This document shows, in pieces, positions 40,336 through 48,714 of a stretch of 64,000 bases of DNA. Source of the DNA: CALCCV01 sp964388665 (lineage in GTDB: Bacteria > Bdellovibrionota > Bdellovibrionia > Bdellovibrionales > Bdellovibrionaceae); NCBI GenBank assembly GCA_964388665.1, contig CAYMBJ010000002.1, forward strand, positions 1 to 64,000, given 5' to 3'. The first letter of the stretch is position 1. Every line of letters starts with the position of its first letter. A model generated the notes under the pieces. It saw only the letters and a list, made by a program, of their open reading frames with translations, ran no database searches and was not told the origin of the DNA. The position numbers were made by a program, and so were the translations under genes.

Positions 40336-42239
40336 ACTCTCTCCATCTCTAATTTGCCCGCTTTTCCATATTTGCTTTTTCTGCTATTGCCTTTGATGTA
40401 AATCATAATCGCTTGCAGTGCTGACGGGTTCACTCCACTCACTCGTGAAGCCTGACCCAATGTGCGCGGACGAACTAAAGACAATTTTTCCCTTTCTTCG
40501 CGAGAAAGTCCATAGATAGAATGAAAATCTAGATCACCAGGAAGAACTAATGATTCTAGAGACTTGCTGGCATTGATGAGGTCGACTTGGCGACGAATAT
40601 AACCTTCATATTTCGCATGAATTTCAACTGCCTCACGATCAAGCTCAGAGAAACGTATCAGATCAATCCAAGGCGATAGCATCTCAACATTGATCTCTGG
40701 TCGTCGCAAAAGCTCCTTCAACGTCGTGCTCTTCAACAAAGGTTTGGAGTTCAGTGCCGCCAAGATCTCAAGAGTTTCTTTTTTTGGTGTGATCGACCTG
40801 GCCAACTCTGCATGCAGCTCCGCACGACAATCCAAAGATTTTTGCATCGCTTCTACTGAACTCTGTGGAAGTATTCCTAGCCGCCTCGATACACTGGCCA
40901 AACGTTCAACTGCATTGTCCTCACGAAGCACCAACCGATGCTCAGCTCTGGATGTGAACATTCGATAGGGCTCTTTCGTCCCCTTGGTTACCAAATCATC
41001 GACCAAGACACCAATATAGGACTCGGACCTCGTCAGTATCAGCGGCTCGCGATCCAAAAGCTTTAAAGCTGCATTGGTGCCCGCCACAAATCCCTGTACG
41101 GCAGCTTCCTCATAGCCACTAGTTCCATTGATTTGGCCCGCAAAATATAGGGATTCAATAGACCTCGTTTCAAGAGTGTGTTGCACCTGATGAGGTTCAA
41201 AATAATCATACTCAACCGCATAACCGTAGCGAGCCACTTCCACTGATTCTAGACCGCGAATGGTTCGCAAAAACTCCAACTGTATCTCTGGTGGTAGTGA
41301 TGTGGATATTCCTTGCAAATAGATCAGCTCACTATTGATTCCCTCAGGCTCCAAGAATGTCTGGTGTTCCGTTTTATCTGCAAACCTAGTGATTTTGTCC
41401 TCTATACTCGGACAATAGCGAGGACCTGTGCCTTCGATTTGACCGCAGTACATAGGGCTCTTGTCCAGGTTGTTGCGTATAATCTCATGGGTCTTTTCAT
41501 TTGTAGCGCTCAGAAAGCATTGAATCTGCGGCAGTCGTAGCTGCCCTGAGCTCCTCACACTAAATGGAATGTATTTTTGATCACCATCTTGCGGTGTGGT
41601 CTTGCTCCAATCAATGGAGTTCTTCAACAGTCGAGCAGGAGTTCCTGTCTTTAATCTTCTCACCACAAAACCTAGGCTCCGAATTTGGTCAGACAATCCA
41701 ATCGAAGGCTTTTCTCCATACCTTCCGCCTGCGGTCTGTGTCGTGCCGACATGAAGCACCCCATTCATAAAGGTGCCCGTGGTGAGAACCACTGCCTTTG
41801 ATTTTATCTCTGAACCATCTTTTAGTCTAACGCCAATGCATTTTTGACCATCAAGCAGAACTTCCGCCACTTCACCAGCCAAAAGAGATAAATTTGGTTC
41901 ACCATTCACCACATTGGTCATGTATTTTGAGTACTCAACTTTATCAGACTGCACACGACTGCCACGAACAGCCGCTCCCCGTGAGGAGTTGAGGCGTTTA
42001 AACTGAATGCAGCTGTCATCTGCAGCCATTGCCATTTGACCACCAAGAATATCCAATTCACGAACCATATGACCTTTGCCAAGGCCACCAATCGAGGGAT
42101 TGCAGCTCATATAGGAAATGTGATCCAGGGAGCTCGTGATCAAAACTGTCGAAAGCCCGAGTCGTGCAGAAACCAAACAGGCTTCCACACCCGCATGCCC
42201 GGCACCAACAACCACAATATCAAAACCCTTGCTCTGCAT
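40332..42239 (-). CDS. mnmG: tRNA uridine-5-carboxymethylaminomethyl modification enzyme MnmG
   Basis: MnmG (GidA), with MnmE, adds the cmnm5 group to wobble uridine of certain tRNAs. The protein starts with the FAD-binding VVVGAGHAGVEACLVSARLGL dinucleotide motif and has NPSIGGLGKGHMVRELDILGG, TTGTFMNGVLHVG and GTSGYEEAAVQGFVAGTNAAL. ATG at 42239 is preceded by AGGG and lies 3 bp after the mnmE stop; an ATG at 42257 would add six residues inside mnmE. Overlaps rsmG by 4 nt. Confidence 0.96.
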   Translation of the reverse strand: MQSKGFDIVVVGAGHAGVEACLVSARLGLSTVLITSSLDHISYMSCNPSIGGLGKGHMVRELDILGGQMAMAADDSCIQFKRLNSSRGAAVRGSRVQSDKVEYSKYMTNVVNGEPNLSLLAGEVAEVLLDGQKCIGVRLKDGSEIKSKAVVLTTGTFMNGVLHVGTTQTAGGRYGEKPSIGLSDQIRSLGFVVRRLKTGTPARLLKNSIDWSKTTPQDGDQKYIPFSVRSSGQLRLPQIQCFLSATNEKTHEIIRNNLDKSPMYCGQIEGTGPRYCPSIEDKITRFADKTEHQTFLEPEGINSELIYLQGISTSLPPEIQLEFLRTIRGLESVEVARYGYAVEYDYFEPHQVQHTLETRSIESLYFAGQINGTSGYEEAAVQGFVAGTNAALKLLDREPLILTRSESYIGVLVDDLVTKGTKEPYRMFTSRAEHRLVLREDNAVERLASVSRRLGILPQSSVEAMQKSLDCRAELHAELARSITPKKETLEILAALNSKPLLKSTTLKELLRRPEINVEMLSPWIDLIRFSELDREAVEIHAKYEGYIRRQVDLINASKSLESLVLPGDLDFHSIYGLSREEREKLSLVRPRTLGQASRVSGVNPSALQAIMIYIKGNSRKSKYGKAGKLEMERV

Positions 42240-42241
42240 AA

Positions 42242-43675
42242 CTATTTCCCTAAACAAAACTCTTTAAAGACACGATCCAGGACCTGATCGTCATAAACCT
42301 CACCAATCATGGATTGCAAACACTTTAAACACTCAAGCAAAGGCACTGATAGGATTTCTGTGCTCACCTGCTCTGCATCCATAGCAAGGCATTCCCGAAC
42401 TAGACTTAAGGCCAGATCAGCTGCCTCTCGCTGTCGAGCTGTGAAAACGGCACCGTGATCGACGACATTGCTGAGATCCAACTGATCAGCTATAAATTTT
42501 TGTAGAATTTCACGACTTTCCTCAGATTGTGCCGATGTGTTGAGAGCCGGGAGCTTATGGTCAAAAAATGATAATTCCGATAAAGACCATGGACCTAAGT
42601 CCTGTTTGCTAAACAGCACCGCAATATTTAGATCTTTGTTTAACAATTCTTTAATATTATTAATATTTTCACTACTATCAAACTCATCCTTGTTACAAAT
42701 ATAAAGAATCAAATCAACACGGTTCATCTGCTCTTTGGCTCTGCCAATTCCAACTGCTTCGATTTGATCTAGAGTGCTGGACCTAAGTCCTGCAGAGTCA
42801 AACACTACATAACGTGATCCCTCAAAGTGATAATCCGCCTCCAAAAGATCCCGAGTGGTTCCAGGAATCTCAGTGACAATGGCTTTCTGATCACCGCAGA
42901 GCTGGTTAAACAAGGAGGACTTCCCTACATTTGGAAATCCAGACAGCAGAACTCTAAAGCCGTCACGAAGGCCCCTAGACTTACCAAAGCCGGCAATCAG
43001 CCTACTAAGCTTTGCTTCAATTGTCTCTAGCGCCTGTGAAATCTGCAGCCGAGCCAAGGGTTCAATTCCTTCAGCGGCAAAGTCAATACTGGCTTCCAGA
43101 TGAGCCAGAGTGTGGGTCACCTGATCCGTCATCTCCTTCAGCTTAGCAGAAAGATCTCCAGACAAATATTTCAAGGCTTGATTGAGCCCTGAGTGCGATC
43201 GCCCCTCAATCAAGCTCAGCACGGCTTCGGCCTGAATCAGATCAATTCGCTCATTCATAAAGGCGCGATAAGTAAACTCACCAGGAAGCGCAATCTTGCA
43301 GCCGCATTTTTGTAACACCCGCAAAATAGAATCGCAAATTAGCGGGTTTCCGTGACAGGAAATCTCAATGGTCTCCTCACCCGTAAAGGACTTACCCTTC
43401 TCAAAGTAAGTGACAATGACTTCGTCAATAATCTGCTCTGACTCAGAATCAATATTAGATTTAGGTTTAGATGATGTTTCTGATTTGGATTCTAGCTCTA
43501 AGAAATGGCCATAATAGGCACGATGTGACTTAAAATTTTTCGGGAAAGGCTGAAAAACAGATTGAACCGAAGCCCGCGCCTGTTTGCCGGAGATGCGAAT
43601 GACGGAAATTCCTCCACGGCCCTGAGGAGTCGAGACAGCACATATAGTTTCATTCTCTCGACCCAGAAATACCAA
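42242..43675 (-). CDS. mnmE: tRNA modification GTPase MnmE
   Basis: MnmE (TrmE) is the GTPase partner of MnmG. The 477-residue product has the N-terminal ETICAVSTPQGRGGISVIRISG, the formyl-THF-binding region, GEFTYRAFMNERIDLIQAEAV, a G domain with SGFPNVGKSSLFNQL (G1), TEIPGTTRDLLE and DSAGL, and the C-terminal FCLGK, which keeps the catalytic Cys of the CxGK motif. A Ser/Lys/Glu-rich insertion follows GHFLELE near residue 60. TTG start at 43675 is preceded by GGAGAG within the jag stop region, so coupled. Confidence 0.96.
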   Translation of the reverse strand: MVFLGRENETICAVSTPQGRGGISVIRISGKQARASVQSVFQPFPKNFKSHRAYYGHFLELESKSETSSKPKSNIDSESEQIIDEVIVTYFEKGKSFTGEETIEISCHGNPLICDSILRVLQKCGCKIALPGEFTYRAFMNERIDLIQAEAVLSLIEGRSHSGLNQALKYLSGDLSAKLKEMTDQVTHTLAHLEASIDFAAEGIEPLARLQISQALETIEAKLSRLIAGFGKSRGLRDGFRVLLSGFPNVGKSSLFNQLCGDQKAIVTEIPGTTRDLLEADYHFEGSRYVVFDSAGLRSSTLDQIEAVGIGRAKEQMNRVDLILYICNKDEFDSSENINNIKELLNKDLNIAVLFSKQDLGPWSLSELSFFDHKLPALNTSAQSEESREILQKFIADQLDLSNVVDHGAVFTARQREAADLALSLVRECLAMDAEQVSTEILSVPLLECLKCLQSMIGEVYDDQVLDRVFKEFCLGK

Positions 43676-43677
43676 TT

Positions 43678-44226
43678 TTACTCTCCGATAACTTCCTCAG
43701 ACTCATTAGATTTAACGGGATATATCTTTATCTTCTTGTAAAGACCTTCACCTAATGAGCGGCTCTTCACGCGTGGATCTTGCGCCAAATACTGGTGAAT
43801 GATCTTTCGCTCTCTTGGCGGCAATGCCCGATAATAAACTGATTTTCCTTGCTCAATGGCAATCGCCTTCAAGCTGTCTGCGCGCTCAAGCAGAGCCTGT
43901 TCTGTCTCCTCACGAAACCCGCCACAATCAACAACCACATTGTACCTTCCCTCAGGAAAGTGATGTTGAAGGACTCTGCGGGTATAAAGTTGAAAGGCAT
44001 CCAAGAGTTGGCCCTTGCGGTCCTTCAAAAGTTCCTCATCATTACCAGAAAAATCAATACTGATAAGGGTGTCGCCACCCTCCTCACTTTTCTCGCTCAC
44101 ATTGATATCAAGATCAAATCTGCCCTTTTCAATAAGTTCTAATAAATTACTCTGCACAAGATCAGCAGAAGCCCCGCCCGACTTCTGCTTAGAGCCACCA
44201 AACAATTTGCTAAAAAATCCACCCAT
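43678..44226 (-). CDS. jag: KH/R3H-domain RNA-binding protein Jag (KhpB)
   Basis: Jag/KhpB is an RNA-binding regulator usually next to yidC. The 182-residue product has a short N-terminal tail, a KH-like domain and the R3H domain with ALPPRERKIIHQYLAQDP, then VKSRSLGEGLYKKIKIYP. Order yidC-jag-mnmE is standard. The N-terminal Jag domain is reduced compared with longer homologues. Confidence 0.85.
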   Translation of the reverse strand: MGGFFSKLFGGSKQKSGGASADLVQSNLLELIEKGRFDLDINVSEKSEEGGDTLISIDFSGNDEELLKDRKGQLLDAFQLYTRRVLQHHFPEGRYNVVVDCGGFREETEQALLERADSLKAIAIEQGKSVYYRALPPRERKIIHQYLAQDPRVKSRSLGEGLYKKIKIYPVKSNESEEVIGE

Positions 44227-44295
44227 AAATCCTCCTCAAACAAACCCAGAAAAGCCAGATATCTAAAGTGATATCGGCGGCCTCACTGGTACAAC

Positions 44296-45918
44296 TTAGG
44301 CTTTCGCCGGACTATTTCCTCTTAAAAAAAACATCTGCTGACCTATACCAAATAGCGTGCTGACCAACATGTACAGCGCGAGTCCACTGGGTAAATAAAG
44401 CATAAATACCGTAAAAATGAGTGGCATAAATGCCAGAATCTTCGCCTGTGCCGGATCCATTGCCGTTGGCGTTAACTTCTGTTGAATAAACATCAAAACA
44501 CCCATTACCAGTGGCAGTACAAAATAAGGATCATGCAAACTCAGATCATGAATCCATCCCGCAAACGGACTCTGGTACAATTCTACACTAGAGGCAATCA
44601 CTCTATAGAGCGCGAAAAAAATCGGAATTTGTAAAAACATCAATAAACAGCCACCAAAAGGATTCGCCTTATGTTCCTTCATTAAGGCCATCATTTGCTT
44701 CTGTTGAGTCATGGGGTCGTCTTTATACTTTGCTCGCAGCTCATTGATTAAAGGCTGCACTCTTTGCATGTTTTTCATAGACCGAAAGCTTAAAATATTC
44801 ACCGGCAGAACCACTAAGCGAACCACCAATGTTAACAGCAGTATCGCGACTCCCCAATTGCCCACGAATCCCTGAAACCATTTCATAATGTACAATAGCG
44901 GGCGGGCGATAAAACCAAAATATCCAAAACTCATCACATTGGCCAAGGTCGGATCAACGCTCTTGAGTGTGTTGATCTCTTTGGGACCCACATACAGAGT
45001 TTGTTCAAAAGTCATCTCGCGAATTTGCTCCTCAGGCCGATAAACGGCATAAGCGAGTGCTTGTTTACGACTTACAGAAGTGTTGATGGTGAAGTCAGGA
45101 GCCAAGCCTGATCTATCTAAGATAGATGCAACAAAATACTGGCTCCCAAGCCCCAGCAAGCTGCCATTTTTAAAGGTTTCTTGATGGTCCTCATTCGCGT
45201 TAGAAAAGTTAATGCTCTTATCTTGACCCGCAAATTCAACAAAATAGTCTTGGTGATCGTAACTGGGAAAAAGAAATGAACTGCTTTCGGCCTTAACGAT
45301 TTGATCGCCAATCACCAACGCAATTCCACGGGCCATCTCAGCATCTGGCTGAGTGATGGTGATTGTATTTTCAAAAGACCGCTTTTCAGGGTTGTAAACC
45401 AATGTACGTGAAACACTTGCCTGGCCCACCTGAGCCGTACCTGTCCAACCGCCTTCAATTTCAGAAATATCAAAAACATAAGGCGACAGATCGCTCACGC
45501 GAACAAGTGAGTACAGCCCCGTCGGCATCTTGTCACCAAAACGAATGGGCTCACCCTTGCGATCAAGAAAGCCCTCAATCACCAGGTCCTTTAGACCCAT
45601 TCCATAGTTTGATAGTTGAAACGAAATTTGGCCATTACTGAAAGGATAAAGTTTCTCTTCAACTGCTAGGTGCTGTTGTTCTGGACCCTTTATCGCAGCC
45701 GGTGTTCCCGCCTTGTCACTTGGTGCTGCCAAATTTGGAGTGGCCTCACCGCCTCCACCATCAATAGGTGGGGCCTGTTGGGTGACTACTTTTGCAGTCG
45801 CCGGATCCATTTTGTATTTAGCATTAAGGTAGGCCTGCCAGGCAAAATAGAATCCCGCCACAAGAATGAGAGCCGCAATCATCTGCCCGTTAATACCTGG
45901 TTTCTGGTCATTTAACAT
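44296..45918 (-). CDS. yidC: Membrane protein insertase YidC
   Basis: YidC inserts and folds inner-membrane proteins. The 540-residue protein has the N-terminal anchor (MIAALILVAGFYFAWQAYL), a large periplasmic domain (about 60-345) and the insertase core: GNWGVAILLLTLVVRLVVLP, the cytoplasmic hairpin KNMQRVQPLINELRAKYKDDP, FGGCLLMFLQIPIFFALYRV and later TM helices. ATG at 45918 has GGGAAG upstream; the frame to 45951 overlaps yidD. Needed for AtpE and NuoK-type substrates, which are encoded nearby. Confidence 0.97.
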   Translation of the reverse strand: MLNDQKPGINGQMIAALILVAGFYFAWQAYLNAKYKMDPATAKVVTQQAPPIDGGGGEATPNLAAPSDKAGTPAAIKGPEQQHLAVEEKLYPFSNGQISFQLSNYGMGLKDLVIEGFLDRKGEPIRFGDKMPTGLYSLVRVSDLSPYVFDISEIEGGWTGTAQVGQASVSRTLVYNPEKRSFENTITITQPDAEMARGIALVIGDQIVKAESSSFLFPSYDHQDYFVEFAGQDKSINFSNANEDHQETFKNGSLLGLGSQYFVASILDRSGLAPDFTINTSVSRKQALAYAVYRPEEQIREMTFEQTLYVGPKEINTLKSVDPTLANVMSFGYFGFIARPLLYIMKWFQGFVGNWGVAILLLTLVVRLVVLPVNILSFRSMKNMQRVQPLINELRAKYKDDPMTQQKQMMALMKEHKANPFGGCLLMFLQIPIFFALYRVIASSVELYQSPFAGWIHDLSLHDPYFVLPLVMGVLMFIQQKLTPTAMDPAQAKILAFMPLIFTVFMLYLPSGLALYMLVSTLFGIGQQMFFLRGNSPAKA

Positions 45919-46232
45919 ATACACTTCCCATATCGCGCAGAATCTCTGCACACAGATCCATTTTCAGTTGGATGAACATATTCGGGAACAGGGTCGAATC
46001 CAAATCCGCCGCCGGGTCGACAGCTCAAAACTCGCTTCACAATCAACTTCAATGCAAACATCAAGGGCAATCCCTTGAGTGCTTCCACAGCGTATTCTGA
46101 GCAGCTAGGATAAAATCTGCAGGCTCCACCCAACTGCGTGGTCAAAATAGTTCTGTAGCCGCCCATCAACAGCAGAAGACCATTTCGCGTGGTAGTAGAA
46201 AATTTGTCTTTAACATTATTTAGTAGAGCCAA
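45912..46232 (-). CDS. yidD: Membrane protein insertion efficiency factor YidD
   Basis: YidD is a small membrane-associated factor aiding Sec-YidC insertion. The 106-residue product has the family core YRTILTTQLGGACRFYPSCSEYAVEAL, with the conserved Cys pair, then KRVLSCRPGGGFGFDPVP. It overlaps yidC by 7 nt and follows rnpA, the standard order. Confidence 0.94.
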   Translation of the reverse strand: MALLNNVKDKFSTTTRNGLLLLMGGYRTILTTQLGGACRFYPSCSEYAVEALKGLPLMFALKLIVKRVLSCRPGGGFGFDPVPEYVHPTENGSVCRDSARYGKCIC

Positions 46233-46249
46233 TCTTAATTTTTCCTGAT

Positions 46250-46657
46250 CTAAATTTTTGCAGTGAATTTCGCCACAGTTTTTGATTTTGAATACTTAGA
46301 CCGTTGAAACTCTAAATGCGAGACTTTCGACAGCTGCTTAAAAATTTTATCATAATTCAATAAGTTGATTTCGTTATTGGGAAGACTGTAAAAAACGATC
46401 ACATAATCTGCAGGTTGCAATTCAGGCAAAAGCCTACGCAAACTCTCTTTCGACCACCGTCGCAAACGGTTTCGAACTACAGCAGAACCCACTTTTTTTG
46501 AGATAACAAACCCAAATCGGCAGCTAGGTAGTTCACTAGAATCCTTTAATAAACAGGAAACGGATAACCATCTACAGATCTTGAATCGAGTTCCATCCGT
46601 GTAAACTCTAGAAAAGTCGACTTGCCTCTTGATCGTTTCTAATGAGTTATTTGCCAC
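46250..46657 (-). CDS. rnpA: Ribonuclease P protein component
   Basis: RnpA is the protein part of RNase P, which matures tRNA 5' ends. The 135-residue product has QVDFSRVYTDGTRF, the FGFVISKKVGSAVVRNRLRRWSKE signature with the RNR box and DYVIVFYSLP. The GTG start at 46657 lies inside the 3' end of rpmH, so the two genes overlap by 11 nt. The C-terminal Ser/Lys-rich tail is longer than average. Confidence 0.93.
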   Translation of the reverse strand: MANNSLETIKRQVDFSRVYTDGTRFKICRWLSVSCLLKDSSELPSCRFGFVISKKVGSAVVRNRLRRWSKESLRRLLPELQPADYVIVFYSLPNNEINLLNYDKIFKQLSKVSHLEFQRSKYSKSKTVAKFTAKI

Positions 46658-46796
46658 TCACCGAAACTGCGAGTCTTTTTCGACCTTTAGCTCGCCTTCG
46701 TGAAATCACATCTTGGCCGCTTTTAGTTGCCATTCGTGCGCGAAATCCATGTGTTCCTTTACGCCTTTTATTACTGGGCTGATACGTTCTCTTCAT
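46647..46796 (-). CDS. rpmH: Ribosomal protein L34
   Basis: L34 is a small basic protein of the 50S subunit. The 49-codon frame reads MKRTYQPSNKRRKGTHGFR, then ARMATKSGQDVISRRRAKGR and KRLAVSVSGK, an excellent L34 match slightly longer than the usual 44-46 residues. AAGGAG lies 11 nt upstream. The 3' end overlaps the GTG of rnpA by 11 nt, and its start lies within a preceding 37-codon ORF. Confidence 0.97.
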   Translation of the reverse strand: MKRTYQPSNKRRKGTHGFRARMATKSGQDVISRRRAKGRKRLAVSVSGK

Positions 46797-46884
46797 TTTC
46801 AGACATCTCCTTCAGAGTGAACATTTTTACGCAATCCCAGCCTTTTAAATCATTTTGCTCGACATTTAAAGTCTTCGTTTGCAT
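46771..46884 (-). CDS. 37-codon leader ORF overlapping rpmH
   Basis: An ORF starting MQTKTLNVEQNDLKGWDCV and ending NEENVSAQ has a strong ribosome binding site (AAAAAGGAG, 5 nt before ATG) and overlaps the first 26 nt of rpmH in another frame. Its codons 25-26 (AAG GAG) form the rpmH Shine-Dalgarno. It could be a leader peptide coupling or regulating rpmH translation, or simply chance. I recognise no family. Confidence 0.45.
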   Translation of the reverse strand: MQTKTLNVEQNDLKGWDCVKMFTLKEMSENEENVSAQ

Positions 46885-46935
46885 GGAGACTCCTTTTTAA
46901 CACTATGTGTAATATAGCCGCCCCTTCATTTCTAG

Positions 46936-46953
46936 ATATCCACATAATCCACA
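46936..46953 (+). promoter_or_regulatory. Two back-to-back DnaA boxes upstream of dnaA
   Basis: ATATCCACA (46936-46944) and TAATCCACA (46945-46953) are directly adjacent, each one or two mismatches from TTATCCACA. They lie between rpmH and dnaA, about 145 bp before the dnaA start. They fit an autoregulatory or origin-associated DnaA cluster. Confidence 0.55.
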
Positions 46954-47098
46954 GCCTTTTCCCTATATGTAGATAGCAACCTAAAAATTAATCTGTCGAT
47001 AATGGCAAAGCATTGCTTGCAACTTTGGGCACTGATAATGATTTCAGACTCCGCATTTTTTGACTCGTGATCTTTCTATCATTTGGGGGACAATAAAA

Positions 47099-48511
47099 TT
47101 GGAACTTAACTCATCGCTCTGGGCCCAAATCAAGGGCCAAATGAAAACTCAGAATGATAATAACAAGTTTCTGGCCACCTGGCTTGATCCTATTGAATTC
47201 ATTGAATCTTCTGGTAATTCTGAATCAAAAAAGTTTATCCTTGGAGTGCCCAATCCACTTCATCATTATTTTGTTGTGGAAAATCTTCAGGATAAGATTC
47301 GCTCTGAAATCAACACCTATGTGGGACAGCCCTTTGATGTGGAGTTTGTTGTTACTGGTAAGCAGACCTCCGCGATCGCACCACCACCCAAAGACCTTGA
47401 GGATGCCCTCAATCAAAACGAAAGCAAATCAAGTCCTGCACAAAACATTGGCTCAGCCCCGATGGAAAGACCTAGCAACTCGGACCCACTCAATCCAGAG
47501 TTTACCTTCTCTACCTTTGTGGTGGGTAAAAATTCTGAATTTGCCCATGCCGCTTGTATAAATGTTGCGCAAAACCCGGGCATTGGTGATTACAATCCTC
47601 TATTGATCTACGGCCCCGCGGGAATGGGTAAAACACATATGCTACATGCCTCAGGCAACTATATAAAGAGTCAGCATCCTAGCCTGCGAATCACTTATGT
47701 TTCGGCAGAACGATTTATGAATGAGTGCATCGCAGCCATGCGGCATTCTCATATGGAAAAATTTCGCCAAAAATATCGTGATCAATCCGACATTCTGCTT
47801 GTGGATGATTTGCAGTATATTGGCAAAGGTGAACGTGTAAAAGAGGAGTTTTTCCACTCAATAAACACCTTTATTGATCGCAAGAAACAGGTCATCTTGG
47901 CCTCTGACCGCATGCCCAAGGACATCATGGGGCTTGAGGATCGCAGCCGCACACGCCTCGAAAGAGGGCTTATTGCTGATATCACGATGCCTGACCTAGA
48001 AACACGGCTGGCGATTTTAAAATACAAGGCTGAAAAAAATCAAATCCAATTGCCTGAGGATGCAGCTACCTACATTGCTCGCATTTCAAAGCGTTCAATA
48101 CGAGAGCTTGAGGGCAACCTAAAGCGTGTCAAAATGTTTTCTGAACTTCAGGGCTTGAACATCAGTCTTGATCTTGTAAAAAAGATCCTCGCCCATCACG
48201 AGACCCACACCACCATCTCTGTAGAAGAGATACAGCGCTTGGTATCCGATCACTACCATGTCAAAATCACCGATCTTAAGAGTTCGTCGCGAGCAAAATC
48301 GATCGTTGTTCCACGTCAAATCACTATGTACTTAATCAAAAAATTCTTAGATAAATCATTGGTAGATATTGGAAAGGCCTTTGGTGGCAAAGATCACACC
48401 ACAGTCATGAATGCGTTAGAAAGAGTTCAACATCTACAGATGATGGATCAGGATTTAGTAAAAGATATCGAAGAGTTAGAAACACGAATCCACAATATCA
48501 CAGGAGTGTGA
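47099..48511 (+). CDS. dnaA: Chromosomal replication initiator DnaA
   Basis: DnaA binds DnaA boxes and unwinds the origin. The 470-residue protein has the N-terminal DnaB-interaction domain (LWAQIKGQ...LATWLDPIEFI), a linker, the AAA+ core with GPAGMGKTHMLHASGNY (Walker A) and LLVDDLQYIGKGERVKEEFF, and the DNA-binding domain with GKAFGGKDHTTVMNALERV. TTG at 47099 is chosen because GGGGGA lies 8 nt upstream and the family N-terminus starts there; TTG at 47060 would add 13 residues. Confidence 0.97.
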   Translation: MELNSSLWAQIKGQMKTQNDNNKFLATWLDPIEFIESSGNSESKKFILGVPNPLHHYFVVENLQDKIRSEINTYVGQPFDVEFVVTGKQTSAIAPPPKDLEDALNQNESKSSPAQNIGSAPMERPSNSDPLNPEFTFSTFVVGKNSEFAHAACINVAQNPGIGDYNPLLIYGPAGMGKTHMLHASGNYIKSQHPSLRITYVSAERFMNECIAAMRHSHMEKFRQKYRDQSDILLVDDLQYIGKGERVKEEFFHSINTFIDRKKQVILASDRMPKDIMGLEDRSRTRLERGLIADITMPDLETRLAILKYKAEKNQIQLPEDAATYIARISKRSIRELEGNLKRVKMFSELQGLNISLDLVKKILAHHETHTTISVEEIQRLVSDHYHVKITDLKSSSRAKSIVVPRQITMYLIKKFLDKSLVDIGKAFGGKDHTTVMNALERVQHLQMMDQDLVKDIEELETRIHNITGV

Positions 48512-48714
48512 ATGTGGACTCGGTAAAAGCCTGTGGAAAAGCCTGTAGATGCAAATGGGGTTAATTAATTTGTGGAAAAGTGCCGGAGTTGTTAGAGATT
48601 TTTACCCAGCCGAATTCACATACTAAAATTAGTGATTTCAATGGGTTGATAAGTTAGAAGGGTTATCCACGCCCCTACTACTACTAAGTATTATAAATAT
48701 ATATAGAGGACGTA
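48512..48714 (+). other. oriC: Candidate origin of replication: DnaA boxes, DnaA-trios and AT-rich unwinding element
   Basis: The dnaA-dnaN gap holds two inverted TTTTCCACA boxes (48532-48540 and 48571-48579) and one forward TTATCCACG (48663-48671). The last is followed by a short GC stretch (GCCCC), then four CTA triplets (48675-48686, i.e. 3'-GAT-5' on the other strand) and an AT-rich run to 48706. That order, box, GC spacer, DnaA-trios, AT-rich DNA, is the basal unwinding module described for bacterial origins. Genes diverge in direction around it. Confidence 0.75.

Noticed and set aside
48307..48322. Sequence TGTTCCACGTCAAATC inside dnaA resembling parS
   Set aside because: It lacks the inverted second half and has four mismatches to the consensus, so it is unlikely to bind ParB as a specific site.
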